From Hyaloscypha bicolor E (Eukaryota > Ascomycota > Leotiomycetes > Helotiales > Hyaloscyphaceae), in assembly GCF_002865645.1 (NCBI RefSeq), contig NW_020194589.1:248001-312000 (forward strand): a stretch of DNA of 64,000 nucleotides. The letters are read 5' to 3'. Both the position numbers and the translations under genes were made by a program. The notes below the pieces were generated by a model. It made no database searches, was not told the DNA's origin, and was given only the letters and a program-made list of their open reading frames with translations. Of the stretch, positions 33,994 to 48,300 are shown one piece after another (the first letter of the stretch is position 1; each line of letters starts with the position of its first letter).

Positions 33994-36900
33994 ACTTGGA
34001 ATTGTGATCTCAATCTCGGTGATTTCATGAGGCTTCTTGGCAGATAATACCAGATCCGAGACGGCTATCAAGAAGTCAACGTCTCCTTACATACAAATTT
34101 CCCGCACCTGTCTGAACAGAACATATCCCAGCTGATATCAACTAGTCACTTGGTAGATAAAATGACCTTGATAACAGGCTCGGCTATAATACCTAATTTC
34201 CGGTATTAATACGGTATCAATGCCAGAATTGTAAGGTATCGATACCTATTAATAAAGAATTGATTCCTTGGCGCGAATTATATAATATAATTTTCTTCCT
34301 TTAAAAACACGAAATAATAGCACTCCTAGCCTTTAAGGAATTATCTAGAATTCTATTTCTCTTTTAATGCTTTAAGTACTCTTATATCTCAATAGTTTCG
34401 GGTTTTATTTGCCTTTTATCTTAACTTACTATATAGCAAGCCCTTGAAAATACTCTCTCTAGTTTATAACTTATTAGTAAAATTAAGAGAATACTAATAG
34501 CTACAAAAGTATAAGTATAATATATATAGGGTTATATATAACCAAATTGCATGTAATAAACCTCGGGTATTAATTAGGGAAATTAATAACTCTTATAAAT
34601 TATTATTATATTATTATTTATATTATAATCTTTAGGCTTATAATTCTCTAATTATATATATATTATTATTAGAGCCCTTATTTAGAGAGGGTTTCTCTAG
34701 ACCTTATAAAAGAAATAAAATTAGTTTTATATTAAATTTAATATAATAGCTTTATATTTTACTAATTTATTTTATTATTTTATTATTTACTACTAAATAC
34801 TTTATAAGCTAATTTCTTTACTTTTAAAGGAAATAATAATAATACTTAAGTTATTATTACTTAAATTAAGAAATAAGGCTTATAAACTAAAGTTAAAGCC
34901 TTTTAATAAAGCAGGAATTAATAAATATAATTAATTAATATATTTTATAATTAAAATAATACAAAAGTAATTTTCGAGATATTTATAAGTTTATTTTATT
35001 TTCCTTAATAATACTTATAAAAGAAGTTCTTAAAATAGAATTAGAACTTATTTCTTTTTCTAATATAATAAGCTTTAAAAGTAATCTTAATATTATTTAT
35101 TAAGAGCTATTATATAATATCATAAAAAATATATTTAAATTAAAAGAAACTTTTTAAAATTAAAGAACTTTTATATTTTTCTAATAAATAATCTTTAAAA
35201 CTTAACTTTAAAGTTATAATAAATACTTTACTAGAATTAATTTTATTATATATATTTTTAAAAACAAATCTTATAATATCTAAAAAGTTATAATAAAATA
35301 AAGTTTACTAATATATAAGATTTATTAAAAGTAATTTAAGGCTTATTTAATTAATATATTTCAAGGACTTTAAATTTATTAGTAGAATGCTTTTAAGGAA
35401 CTTCAAAATCTTTAATAAAAGAATAATAAAATAATTACTAAATTATATATTTAAATAATTAGTCTTATAATTAATTAAAATTTATATTTTAAAAGAAATT
35501 AGATTTATACTTTTAATATTACTTTATTTAACTTTAAAACTTACTAGATATTTATATTAATTTCTTCAAAAAATAAGGCAATATTTATTTTCAAGTAATT
35601 TAAAAAAGCTTAAAAAGCAAAGTATATTACTTATTTTAAATTAAGAAAAGTAAAAATAAAAGAAGTTAATAAAAGTTACTTTATTTTTAAAATCTTTAAT
35701 TTAATAAATTTTTATTTATAAGGCTATTAAAAGAAAAAGAATAAGTTTTAAAAAAGTTATAAATATTATAAATATAAGATCTAGGGCCTAAAATGCTTAA
35801 TAAAACTATTTTTATTTTAATAATTTAAAGCTAAAGAAAAAAGAGAATCTTAAAGAAATCTTAAATTTAAATAATTATAAATTATATATAAGCTTATATA
35901 CTTATTAAATAAAGTTATAATATATAATTATAACTTTATTTCTTGATTTTAATTTTAGTTTAATTTTTATTAGTATTATATAATATAATAATTATAGTAT
36001 TATTTCTTTTTTTAAACTAAGCATATTCTAAGCTTTAGAAATTTATATTAAATTTTCAAGTATTATATATTTTATTTATTAGATAATAAAAGCTAAAGCC
36101 TTTATTATATAACTTTAAAAGATTTTTTATTTATATTATATAATTTCAAAAAGTATTATTTTTTATATAATTTAATTACTATTACAAGTTTTTATATACT
36201 TTTAGCTATTTAGGGTTTCTAATATAAAAGTTCTAAAAAGCTAAAAAGCTATTATATAATAAGAAAGCTAAATATTACTTTAAATTTTGGTTTTATTCTT
36301 TTTATTATATTTAGTATTTAAGCTTTTTATAAAGTAACTTTATTACTAATACTTTCTAAACTTTATATTTTATTTCCTTATTTTATAATTTTAATAATAA
36401 AGGCTCTAGATTTATTTATTTATTTAAAAAATTACTTGAATTTTTATTTTTAGTAATTTTTTATATAAAATACTAAGTATATCTTTATTAGTTTTAATAA
36501 CTTGAATTCAAAAAAATATTTAACTTGTATTAGAATTTTATATAAACTTTTTATTTAATAAACTAGCTTATAACTTAAATAATTGTTTTTTAATATTTAA
36601 GAATAATTTATATCTTATTTCTTACTTTAAAGTTTACTAGTTAATAATATTTATTAACTTAAATAATATATTATTTTTATATAAGTATTATATTTTCTTA
36701 TATTTTTTATTATAATTTATAAAGCTATATAACTAAAGCCTTTATTATTATTTATTTAACTTTTCTTTTAAGGTAATAAATTATATTTCAGTTTTTTAAT
36801 TAATAAATACTTTTAATTTATAGCTGTTTTTTAATAAAAAAAAGTAACTAGTTTATAATTTTATAAATTAAAGTCATTTGTTATTAATTAATTATTATTA

Positions 36901-39900
36901 TTTAATTATTTTAATAATAATTTATATAAAGGCACAAATATTAATTAATAATTCTTATTTAATTATATATTTAAAAGTAATTAATAATTAATAACTTGAG
37001 CTTTTTTTAATATATTTATTAAACTTTCTTTAAAGTTTAATATAAATTATAAGTTTTAATTAAATATATAGTTTTTAAAATACTTATATAATATATAATA
37101 TAAGTAAGAAAAAGAAATACTAGTTTTCTAGCTATAATAATATTTCAAATAAGAATTATAACAAGTTATTTATTTAAGTAATTAATAAAAATTATTATTA
37201 TATTATATTTATATTTATTTTTAAGGGATTTCTCAAAATTAATTAATATATATTATTATAAATAATTAAGAACTAGTAATAAATATAAGAAACTTAGCTT
37301 TTTATTTCTGGAAATACGAAATTATTTTTAGATTAACTAATATTTATTTCTTGGCTTAGCTAATAATAATAAGTTTAAAGAAATTATTAAAGGTTATATA
37401 TATATATATTTTAAATAAAAGTAATATATAAGAATATTTTAGATATTATTATATTATTAAATATAAATAACTTGTTATATTATAAGAAAAAGCTATTTTA
37501 TAATATTTAAATACTTTCTTTTATTTCTTGCTTTAGCTTATAGCTTTTTTAGCTCTAATAACCTTTAGTTCTTATTTAATAACTTATTTATAAGCTAGAT
37601 ATTATTATATTAGTTTCCTTTTTAAGCTAAATCTATAAAGCCTTTAATAAAGGCTAACTAGAAAATTTATATAATTTTATTATTACTTTATTTTAGGTAA
37701 TTATATCTTTATTCTTTTTATTAAAAGTATTTATTTATATATTAAATTTGCTTTTTTAATATATAAGCTTAAAATAATAATAAAAAAGTACTTTATTTAA
37801 TAAGCTTATTTTACTAAAAGTTTTTTTTATTATTATAAAGTATTTAGAAGCTTAATAATTTAAGTAAATTATAAAGAATGCTTTTATAAGCTTTTTAGCT
37901 TTATATATTATTTATATAAAGAAAAAATAATAGCAAGTATTTTTTTATTATAAATATTATAATTTAATTTTATTAATTATATAATTTTAAAAAAGAATAT
38001 TATTAGATATTAAAGAATTATTTAAAAGTCTTATTATAAGAAACTACTAGCTATAACTTTATTTAATATATTTATTTTAATTATAATATAAAATCAATAT
38101 AAAGAATATAACTTGCTTTAGATTATTAAAAACTTCTTAATATTATTTTATTTATTTATATATAACTTCTTTATATATTAAAGCTATTAAGAACTTAATT
38201 ATATATTTGTATTTTATAATAAAGTATTAATAAAAGTTATAAAAGCTTAAAAAGCTTTATATTTCTTTAATTATTATTTTATTTGAATTTATTTTAATAC
38301 TTTTAATAAAAATAATAAAGCCTAAATACTTTATATAAATAATTCCAAGTTTTAATTTCTTAATATTTATTTAAAAGTTAATATTTTATAAGTATTAAAA
38401 AACTCTTTATATATAATTATTATATTTTAAGAAATTATTTAAATAAATAAAAATATTAAAGTAATTGAAGAAAATATTATTTATATATCTTTAATATATA
38501 ATAAAGCTATTAATTAAGCTTTCTTTTTATTAAAAAAAAACTTATATTTATAAGTATTATATTTTATATAAAATATTATAAGCTTTTCTAATTTTAGAAT
38601 AATTTTAATTTAATAAATACTTATTAAATATTTAGCTTTATATAAACTCTAGCTTAAGCTAATTATATTAAACTTTTATAAATAAATAAATAAATAAATA
38701 AAAAAGAAAATAATAGTTTTTTTACATTAAGTTATTTAATTTATAAAGCTTAATTAGTCTTTTTTATAAAAAGAATTAAAGATATAAATAAGAACTAGCT
38801 TGGCTTAATAAAGCTTTATTAAAAGTTTCCTTTAATAAATTACTTAATTATTAATAAAGAAATAAATATTTTAAGCTTTTTAGGCTTTTAAAATTATTAA
38901 TTTAAATCTTATAATTATAAAACTAATATAAAAATAAAATATTTAATACTTTTACAAGAAAATATTTATAAATCTTTTTAATTCTTTTAATAAGATTCTT
39001 AGTAGTTATTATAGATTTTTTTTTAGCTATTATTTATTTAAAATAAACTTATTTTCTTATTATATTTCTAGCTTTTTATTAATTTCGAAAAATAATATTA
39101 TAAAAAACAAGTTTCTTTTTTTTTATAAGTTTATTTAAAAGCTATTATTATAATACTTATAATATTAATTAAAGGCTTTTTCTAATATTTATATTTTTTT
39201 TAAATATTACTAATTTCTAAAAGTTTAGATTTATAGCTATATAATAAAAAGCTTAATAAATATTAAGTTTAATACGAATTTTGGCTTTAGATAATTAATT
39301 TAAGATCTTATTAATAAGTAAAAAAAAAAATTAATTCTTTTAAATAATATTATTTAAATAGCAGTAATTAATATAAAAATATGAGTCTCTATTTGCTTTT
39401 TTTATAAATAGAACTAGTAAATTAAAGAAAGCTTAATTAGCTTTAATAAAGCTTTTAGCTAGATTATTTTCCAGAAAGCATTTAATTTTCTAAAGCTTTT
39501 AAATAAACTACTAGTAAAGAAATTAATATTTAATACTTTTAATTTTCTTTAAATTCTTAATTTGAATTTTATAATTATATAATTTATAAAATAAAAATAT
39601 ATTTCTTAAATTCCGGAATTAATATTCTTTCATACTATTACAGCTTTATTTCTTTTAATTACTAATTCTTTAGTTTAAAAATAGCTTCTTTTTTTTCTAG
39701 CTTTAAGCTTTTATTAATTTTATAAATAAAAATTCAACTAGTAGTATTTTCTTTTCTTTTAATTATAAAATTAAATATTATTAAAATAAGATTAGCTAGA
39801 TCCAGTATTTGCTTTTTATTAAAAGTTTCTTTTTACTTCTTTGGCTTTTATTTAGATATTATATTTTAATTAGGCTATAAAAGCTTCTTTTTTATAATAT

Positions 39901-40365
39901 TATATAATTTCTTTTAATTAATTTAAAAAAATAATTTATAATTAATTTCTTATTAAAACACGTATTTAAGAAAAACACTTTTACTAATTAAAAGATAACT
40001 ATTTTATAAAATTCTTTTATTTTTAATATATAGAATTCCCTAAATATATAAAGCCTATTAATAATATAATTTTTTTTAAATAATAAATATATCTTATAAA
40101 ATCTTATTTTTTCTTTAGTTAATATAATTAAGTCTTTTTTCTACTTTTGCTTTTATTATATTATTTCTTTATTAAATTATATTTAACTAAGAAATATAAT
40201 TTTAATAAATTATAAAACTCCGATTTATTTAAATATTTAGAAAGACTATATATTAAATATTTCATTTATATAATATAAAGGTATTATATAGTAAATATAA
40301 GAGAAAATACAACCTTTATTATAAAGTTCTATAAAAGAACTCGAGCAAATATTATAATATCTAAT

Positions 40366-40501
40366 ATAAGGAAAAACAGGAATTTATTAAGCCGAAAATA
40401 TAAAGAAAAACCGCAATTTATTAAGCTAAAAATATAAGAAAAAACCGTATATTAATAAGCTAAAGATATAAAGAAAAATAATAATATACTAGTAAATAAA
40501 T
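40366..40501. repeat. 34-bp tandem repeat, four diverged copies
   Basis: Four consecutive 34-bp units start ataaggaaaaac, ataaagaaaaacc, ataagaaaaaacc and ataaagaaaaat. Three share the centre (tt)attaagc. Each is in frame shift relative to the previous one (34 nt), so it is not a simple protein repeat. It sits in RIP-type DNA. Confidence 0.55.
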
Positions 40502-42487
40502 ATAGCTAATAAGCTATAAAAAAATTTTATTACTAATAATTCTATAATTATAAAATACTAAACCGTTATTTTCCTATAATTATAAAATATATTATTATAA
40601 ATAATAAAGAATATATTTTTAAGCTTAAGCTATTAAACCAATTAAACTATAAAATATTAGTAAAGCTTTATATTAAAGAAGTTTAATATATTATTAAATT
40701 AAATAAGAATATATATATTATAAATATAATATTTATAATATTTAATATACTAATTAAAGAAAAAGGCAAAAATAAAATTAATAAAATAATAGAAGAAATA
40801 GTAAAGTTAAAGCTTAAAAAGAATTTTGAAAAGCTTAAAAAAAGCTTACTTAATATAATAAAGATAAAGCTATTATTCTATATTATATTATATTATTTAC
40901 TTTCTAATAAAAATACTACTAAAATTAATAAGCTAATTTGTACTAAGGCAATATAGTAATTCTTTAAAATAAAATATTACCGATTTTTTCTAGTTAAAGT
41001 TATAATAATAATTTAGAAGATCTAGAACTTTAAATATATAGAAAAGAAAAAAGTATATTCTAAATAGGCTAAAATAAAGAAATACTATTATAGATTTAGT
41101 CTTATAGAACCTATAATAAAGAATATATATTTTAATTACATATTATTTATAATATTTAATATAAAGTTATTAGATAAATATAAAGCAATTATTAATAGAT
41201 TTTATATAATAATAATTTATAATATAAATAAAAAGATTATTACAGGTATAATATTTAAAGCTTAGAAAATAAAGTAAAAGGTTTCTTATAAAAACGATTT
41301 AAAGCTAAAAAAGAGAAAACTAGAATATAAAAAGCTATAAGGAAATATATATATCCTATAATATATTAGTTTATAAGAGGCTTAGCCTTCTAAATATTTC
41401 TAATATATTTCAAGTATATTTTCTTAGTAATATAGCTATATTATATATATAGTTATATAACTTAAAGATAATAAAATATAAGTAATATTAGTTAAATAAT
41501 TATACTAGCTAACTAGATTAAAAGCTGAATTATAACAGAAATAACTTCTTTAGAAAAAGTAATATTAAAGAATAATAAATTTATAATAGACTTTATATTT
41601 TATAAAATATATATTAAAGAAATTACTTTAGTATTTGAAACTAAAACTGAATAAAGTATAAGAATTTCTTAACTAATCATAGCCTAGTCCCTTATAATAG
41701 CTAATTTAATAAAAGAATATTTAGTAAAAACGCTACTTTAATTAAACTTCTTATTATTATTTTATTAGCTATTATTACTTCTAGAGACTTCTTGAGTCTT
41801 ATTCTAGAGTAACTTTAGTATGCAAATCAGAAGCCAATAAGAGCTACTAGCAGACTAGTCCCAAATCTTTAACTAGATTATTTGAAGGTAATAGTAAAGC
41901 TAAATAAGATAAAAGTGGCAAAGTCTAATAAAATAACAAGTGTCTTTCTAGTGTGAGAAGGAGTAAATGAGGTAAAAGGAGACAAGTCCTTCTGCTAATA
42001 TTTGAGAGTCTCCGTTATAGCCACAAGGCATATCATGCCATTCGACTAGTTTATTTGTCCATCTTCGGGGGCTGCTCCCGGGACGTGACGGAAGACTCAA
42101 CGTCAGTGATTTTTCTAGTAGGTTGATGTGCAAATCAAGGCATTTGGTGGATATAATGTTATGTAACTAAAAATCGGTAATGGCATAATTCAAATACTAT
42201 TAATTTATGTGATTTTTCATATTTATGCTCCATATAGCTTGCAACCTAGCAATCTATTGTCTCGATTTCCAAATTGTGCTCTCCATTAATCAAGCCACAG
42301 TTCGGAAGCGCTGCCCTGCGCCACAAAGCAGTTCATGAGGTGCAGGTATCCCTGCACCTTGCAAAAGGCTACCCTTTGTCGGACACTTTTATCCCACATT
42401 CCATTCTGGACTATAATCGCGGAATCTGATCCAAACTTGACTTCTTCATATGCGAGAGACACGGGAGATCCTAAGCCGTCCGAAATC

Positions 42488-43290
42488 ATACGTCTCTTAG
42501 AGATAAAAGCCCCGGGCGAATTTAGCCCAACTCAGGTTACTACTTATAATACCCTTCCCTATATAATCCTTTCACACACTTGGTTAAGTAAAGAGGTCAC
42601 TTATTAAGATTTAATTAGTAGTGCTAGAAAAAGCAAGTCTGGCTATAAAAATATTAAGTTCTATAAAGAATAAATAACTCGAAATAGCCTATAATATTTC
42701 TGAATAAATACTTATTATATAAATAAATCTAATTATACTAAGCTTTTAATAGCTATTAATTCTCTATTTCGCTAATATTGAAATATAAAGAAATATTATA
42801 TATATCTTATAAATATATTAATACGTGCTTATAATAAAGATATTTAACTAAGTTAAAATATATAAAAAGCAGCTTTCTATAAAAGCAAGTAATTTTACTT
42901 GAGGCTAAATACTTTAAGAACTTATTACTTTAATAATAATTGAATTTTACTTTAAAGAAAGCACGCAATTATATAATAAAAGTTATTTAAAAAGCTAATT
43001 TACGAGATTACTCAAATTCTAGTTTAGGCTTTATAAAGGAATTCTTTCTCTAATTTTAGTATAGCTAAGTAAAATAAATAAATAATATAATATTAAATAA
43101 TAAAAGTAAAGAATCTAGTATATTATTTATTAAGTCTTTATAAGATATCTATACTAATAATTTATAATAAGAAAAAGAAAATTATATTAAAAGGGCTCGA
43201 AATAATAATAAAATAATTCTTCTAAAATAATAATAAGTTAAAAAAACTTAAAGATATAAAGATCTTATATAACTTAACTTATATTAAATT
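42488..43290 (+). pseudogene. RIP-mutated HET-domain gene
   Basis: One frame can be followed from 42488 to about 43210 with no insertion or deletion. RLLEIKAPGEF and LPYIILSHTWLSKEVTY are intact; then the HET blocks appear with stops in place of Trp, Gln and Arg (YF*INTYYINKSN, RAYNKDI, YKISILIIYNKKKK for the expected DIH-P-IYGEG). The presumed start codon is ATA, as if ATG had lost its G. All inferred changes are G to A or C to T. Mutation is light before about 42590 and dense after it. Downstream, up to 43290, similarity fades and no further domain could be read. Type: the HET-E/NACHT-like subgroup is likely from the N-terminal motif, but not proven. Confidence 0.75.
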
Positions 43291-45399
43291 CTATTTTATA
43301 AATAATATTATTTTATTTATTTAATAGAAACTTAAATTATATTATTTATAAAATATAATATATTAAAGTAAATATAATACTATTTATAAGATATTAAATA
43401 ATAAAAGTTATTATTATAAGACTTAAAAAATAAGCAAAACTTAGCTTATATTCGAATATATTTATTAAATAAGAAATAAATATAAGAATTATTTAGTAAT
43501 TTTAATAATTTATTGCAAATATAAAAAGTCTTTATTAAATATATTAAGATATTACTTATTAATTTAAAATACTTAACTCGAATAAAAATAAGGCAAATAT
43601 AAAGAAATATATATAAGCTTATTTAAATAAGAAATATATAAGCTAGTAGCTTTTAATATTTAATAATACGAATAATAGTAATATATAAATTACTTAATTT
43701 AAAACTAAGCTAAGAGCCTGCTATTTAATTAATTATCTCTTATAAAATAATTAAAGATATATTATTTTTATAATATATAATAATAAATAGCTATTAAGTT
43801 TATATATTAAAATATTATAAAAGTATTATAAATAAATAAAAATATAGCTATATAATTATTATAAAAGTATTTAATTAACCTGGAACTAATTAATAATAAA
43901 TTAAATATAATAGCCTTATTTAAAGAGCTTACTTATTTTTTACTAGTTACTATTTAAGTAATAATATATATTAATAAAAATGAAATAATATTTATAAATT
44001 AAGAAAAAAAAGTTATTAATTTAATAAGAAATTTGAGAGTTACGAGATATATTATAATATAAAAAATCCGGTAATTATTATATTACTTATTATATTTAAA
44101 TAAATCATATATTTTAATTCTTTAATAACTAATTACTTCTTATATATATATTATATTAATTAAAAAAACATTTTATAGATTCTTTTTTATTAGAACTATT
44201 TTATAAGAATTAGAAGTAATTAGAACTTTTAATATTTACTTCTTTATTAGTAAATAGCTTGAAAATCTAGCTTTTAATCTCTATTATCTAGTATATTTTG
44301 TAATATAAAATTAGTTTCAGAAAAAAGACTTATTTGCTTAATAAATAAATAAAGAATATATTTTCAAATAATAATTATTAAAACAAAAGTAATTAAAAGA
44401 AATATATAAAATACTCGCGTTTTATTTTAGAGTTTAATTAAATTAATAAGTATTAGAAAAGTAAGATTAATTAGCTTAAAAGTTTGAAATATATTTTTAT
44501 AATAATAAATAATTTAATAAAGCTAAGAATATACTTATAAAATTTATAAAAACTTATAAGAGAGTATTAAATATAAAGTACTCTTTTATATTAGCTAATA
44601 TATTTAATCTAGTTTTAATATATAATAATTAAAGCTAATAAAAAGAAGTTAAAAAGCTAGAAATATAAGTAATATAGGCAAGAAAGAAGTTTTTAAATAT
44701 AAAGCATTCTTTTATATTAACTAGTATTAAAGCTAATAAAAGAAAGTCAAAGAGCTAGAGATATAAATAATAGAGATAAGAAAAATAAAACTCGAAATAA
44801 ACTATTTAAATATATTAACTAATATAAATAATCTTACTTTTATATAAAAAGAATATAATTGAGATATAGAAGCCATTAAGCTAATAAAGGAATATATAAT
44901 AATACGGCTCTTATTTTAAGTACTAATTATTCTAATATTTTATTTTCTAGTATAATATTACTTAAATAATAAATAAAAGAATTAGAGATTAGTATTTTAG
45001 CTATTAGAGAATAATATAATTAATTAGAATAAATAGTATAATAGTATAAAAATCGTTTACTAATATTTTAGTATAGGAGTACTATTTAATATCGAGATGA
45101 AATAATAATTAAATTACTAAAGCTTAAGGCTATAATATTTACAAGCCATATTTACTTATTACTACCTCTGCCTCATTTAGCCTGAGGCCTCAAAATTAGA
45201 AACAGAAAGTATAGCCGAGGCATATTTCATAATACCCGACTTTCCTATATGAAACTTTATATGAGCACCTATAATATTTTCCCCAAACTTACTATTTACT
45301 CGATAACTTTTGTTCCATATTCTAAGAATACATAAAAATCATTCCAATCGATTTCTAAGGCCTTATTTCATCTTTCCCAGTACTCTAAGTATTATTTTA

Positions 45400-48300
45400 G
45401 GTATAATATCGTCTTCTACCCCTATCCGGGCGAATTTTTCGTAATTCGCCTCTCAAACTGCAGACTTTATATGCCTGCAAGAACCCCCCTTCTCTACTAA
45501 TCTTAATCGCACTTCAAAGAGACAAAAAGAACTAAATATTAATTCTCTTTCCCGTCTCGACTTAGGTAGCAGTATATATACCTGTAATACTACTTCTAAG
45601 GCCATTTCCGGCTAGTTTAAAGTACTCGAATATAAAGCTCGTATTTAATATACTATAATATATAACTTTGCTACTATAATAGAATAGTTTATATCTACCT
45701 ATAATAAGCCTAATAAGTACAAGTTTATATAAGATATATATAATAAAATTATCTACTACTTTATAAACTTTCTTTTTACTAAATCTAGTATTTATATTCT
45801 AATTTATATTAAGAGCCCACCAAATTCTAGTATATCTATAACTAACTTAGTAAAATCCATTATCTGGGCAGATATTATAAAGACCCCGAAAAATTCAGGA
45901 GCTAAACCTCGGTCTAATAAGTCTAGCTCTATTTCTTCTTTTAAAAGTCGACTTACTTTAATTTCCGGAGGGGCCTCTTTTACCTTCTTTTCCTGCTTTA
46001 TTTTAGCTAATAGTAATAGTAGGAACTCGAAAAAGAAAGAAAACTACCGCTTTCTAATCTTAATAGAGCCTTAAGCTTTACTAAATAAACTAGAGCCCTT
46101 TATATTCTATTAAGAACTTACTACTAAAATTACAGGCATTTCCTTAGTATTAGTTCTACTAATATTACTAACTCGAACTAGATAAGCTATTATATTATTC
46201 GATCTCTTTACTAGAGACCTTTTTAGCTTCTAAGAGAATATTGAAATTATTACCCGGATTTTCTAAATAAAAGCTATTAGGTAGCCCAAAACCTAATATA
46301 ACTATATTATTTCTGGAGTTCCCTTTAGCTTTTAGTTCATTTCTGGATTTAGTATAACTATAGTAATTAGTATTACCGAGATTATTAAAAAAGAAGTTAT
46401 AGCTTAAACTACTAAGCGGCTAGTTAGTTACTAACCCTTTTACTATAGCCCAAATCTATAAACTAGTAAAACTACCTGAATTATATTCTTCTTAATTTCT
46501 GTTTATTTTTTCTACTTATTTAATACTAGTAAACTATTAAAGACTATTAATAAAAAGATTACTATAACCCGCTATAACCCGGGCTATTAAGGCTTTTATA
46601 ACCTCGCAAAATATACTAGATAAGCCCGCTATAATATATATAATACCCGAATTAATTAATATACTAGCCTCTCTAGAGTAAATTATATAAAGAATATATA
46701 CTATACTAACTATTATAGACTATTTCCGGCCGGATATAAATACTATTTAGTAATATCCTACTAAAAGAATAGTAAAATTATTAAACTAATTAAAAAAGAA
46801 ATAAATAATCTTTATTACTAAAATACTCGTAATTACTAAATACTTAATATATTAATACTAATTCTAATATTTATTTCGGAACAAGTATTTAGTAATTTAT
46901 AACTTTAGCTATAGGCCTAAAGTCTAGCTACTACTAATATTATAAAAATGAAAAAGCAGAAGAATATAATAATTACTAATTATAAGAAGAAATCTTAAAT
47001 AGCTCTTATTTCCTTATTACCTTCTTTTTCTAGCCCAAACCCTAATAGCCGTTTTTAATAGATTATAGTAACGGGCAAGAATCTTAATATTACTAACCTG
47101 GCTACTAAAAGCTTTAGTAATAATAATATAGAACTTAATAACTTAAATCATAAATATTAGGAAACCAGTAATAGTTCCGCGGCCTATATTATATATAATA
47201 GCCCAGAAACCGAGATTTATGAATTTACTAGACAAATATAGGCAAGAGAGCCCCTTACTATATTATAATCTTATAGTTTACCTTTATTAAAAATATAAAT
47301 ATAGTCTATATCCAAGAACCTTATACTTATTCCAGAACTAAGACCTAGAACTATCCGGGCTTTAATTACTATACCCTAGTTAATTCCTGAAATAGTAAAG
47401 ATCTTACTAGATAAGGAACTAAAAGATTCTATATTATAACCTATATATATAAAGAACCTAAATTCAAGATATAATAATACCGCCCGGTTAATAATCGGGA
47501 CTTATTTTAGACTAATATTAATAGATATACTATTCTTAATATTTATAAGTAATTACTTTCTTCTAATATTATAAAATATATTATATATCTTATTATATTT
47601 CCTAATTATTTAATAGAGAGTAACTTTAATATATAATATAATATATTCGAATCCGGAATTTAACTAGCTTACTAAGAAATAGAACTAGTATACTAGTTCT
47701 TAAATAGCGGTATAAACTTTATTAAAATACCGGAAATAGTTATTTAAAAATTTAGGTATATTCTAAACTTTATATTCTTAAATATTTCTTTTATATATAT
47801 ATTAATCCGAACTAATCTATACTATAGCTCGAATTATGAGATATAGATTACTATTATCTCTAGTTAAGATATAGTTCCTCTAAACTAATTCTAATATCGG
47901 ATTCCGGAATATAATTTCTCTAAGTTTACTAGACTAGTTAATAATAGCCTAGCCAGATTTCCGGATTCCTGGAATATTACAAGCTCTAGATAGCTTAATA
48001 GCTATATAAAAGTACTAATAGAGGTCCTTAGCTCGTTAATTCAGATAATTAATAAGCCAGACTATAGTAAAGGTAATCCAGTTATCTAGTAAATACTAGA
48101 ATATAAAAAAGCCTATTAACTTTACTTATTAGTATATAATAGAGTCTATATAAGTAAAGTTCCTCAAGAAATCCGAGATTTCCTAATTATAGTCTATAAA
48201 ATCAAACGGAAATACTAGAAATAGCAAATTAATAGAATTAAAAATAATAAAGACCTTTATAAGATTATTAGCTAGTATAAACTAGTTTCTAACCTTAAAG

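Larger units (their letters stand above)
34150..45150. repeat. Large RIP-type AT-rich isochore
   Basis: Over about 11 kb nearly all codable frames are filled with TAA/TAG, G and C are rare, and no repeats remain at full identity, as expected after heavy RIP of transposons. A short island of normal composition lies at about 41940-42560, attached to a HET-gene remnant (listed). The region 40300-41400 has Lys/Ile-rich broken frames that may be a transposase or similar, but I could not identify it. The left border near 34150 contains palindromic ggtatcgatacc. Confidence 0.8.

Noticed and set aside
40290..41450. Identifiable transposase in Lys/Ile-rich frames
   Set aside because: No catalytic or DNA-binding motif could be read through the mutations; left as unidentified RIP DNA.
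34150..45150. Mitochondrial or foreign DNA because of the extreme AT content
   Set aside because: Stops replace Trp/Gln/Arg codons in a readable HET gene and all changes are C-to-T or G-to-A, which fits RIP of nuclear DNA.
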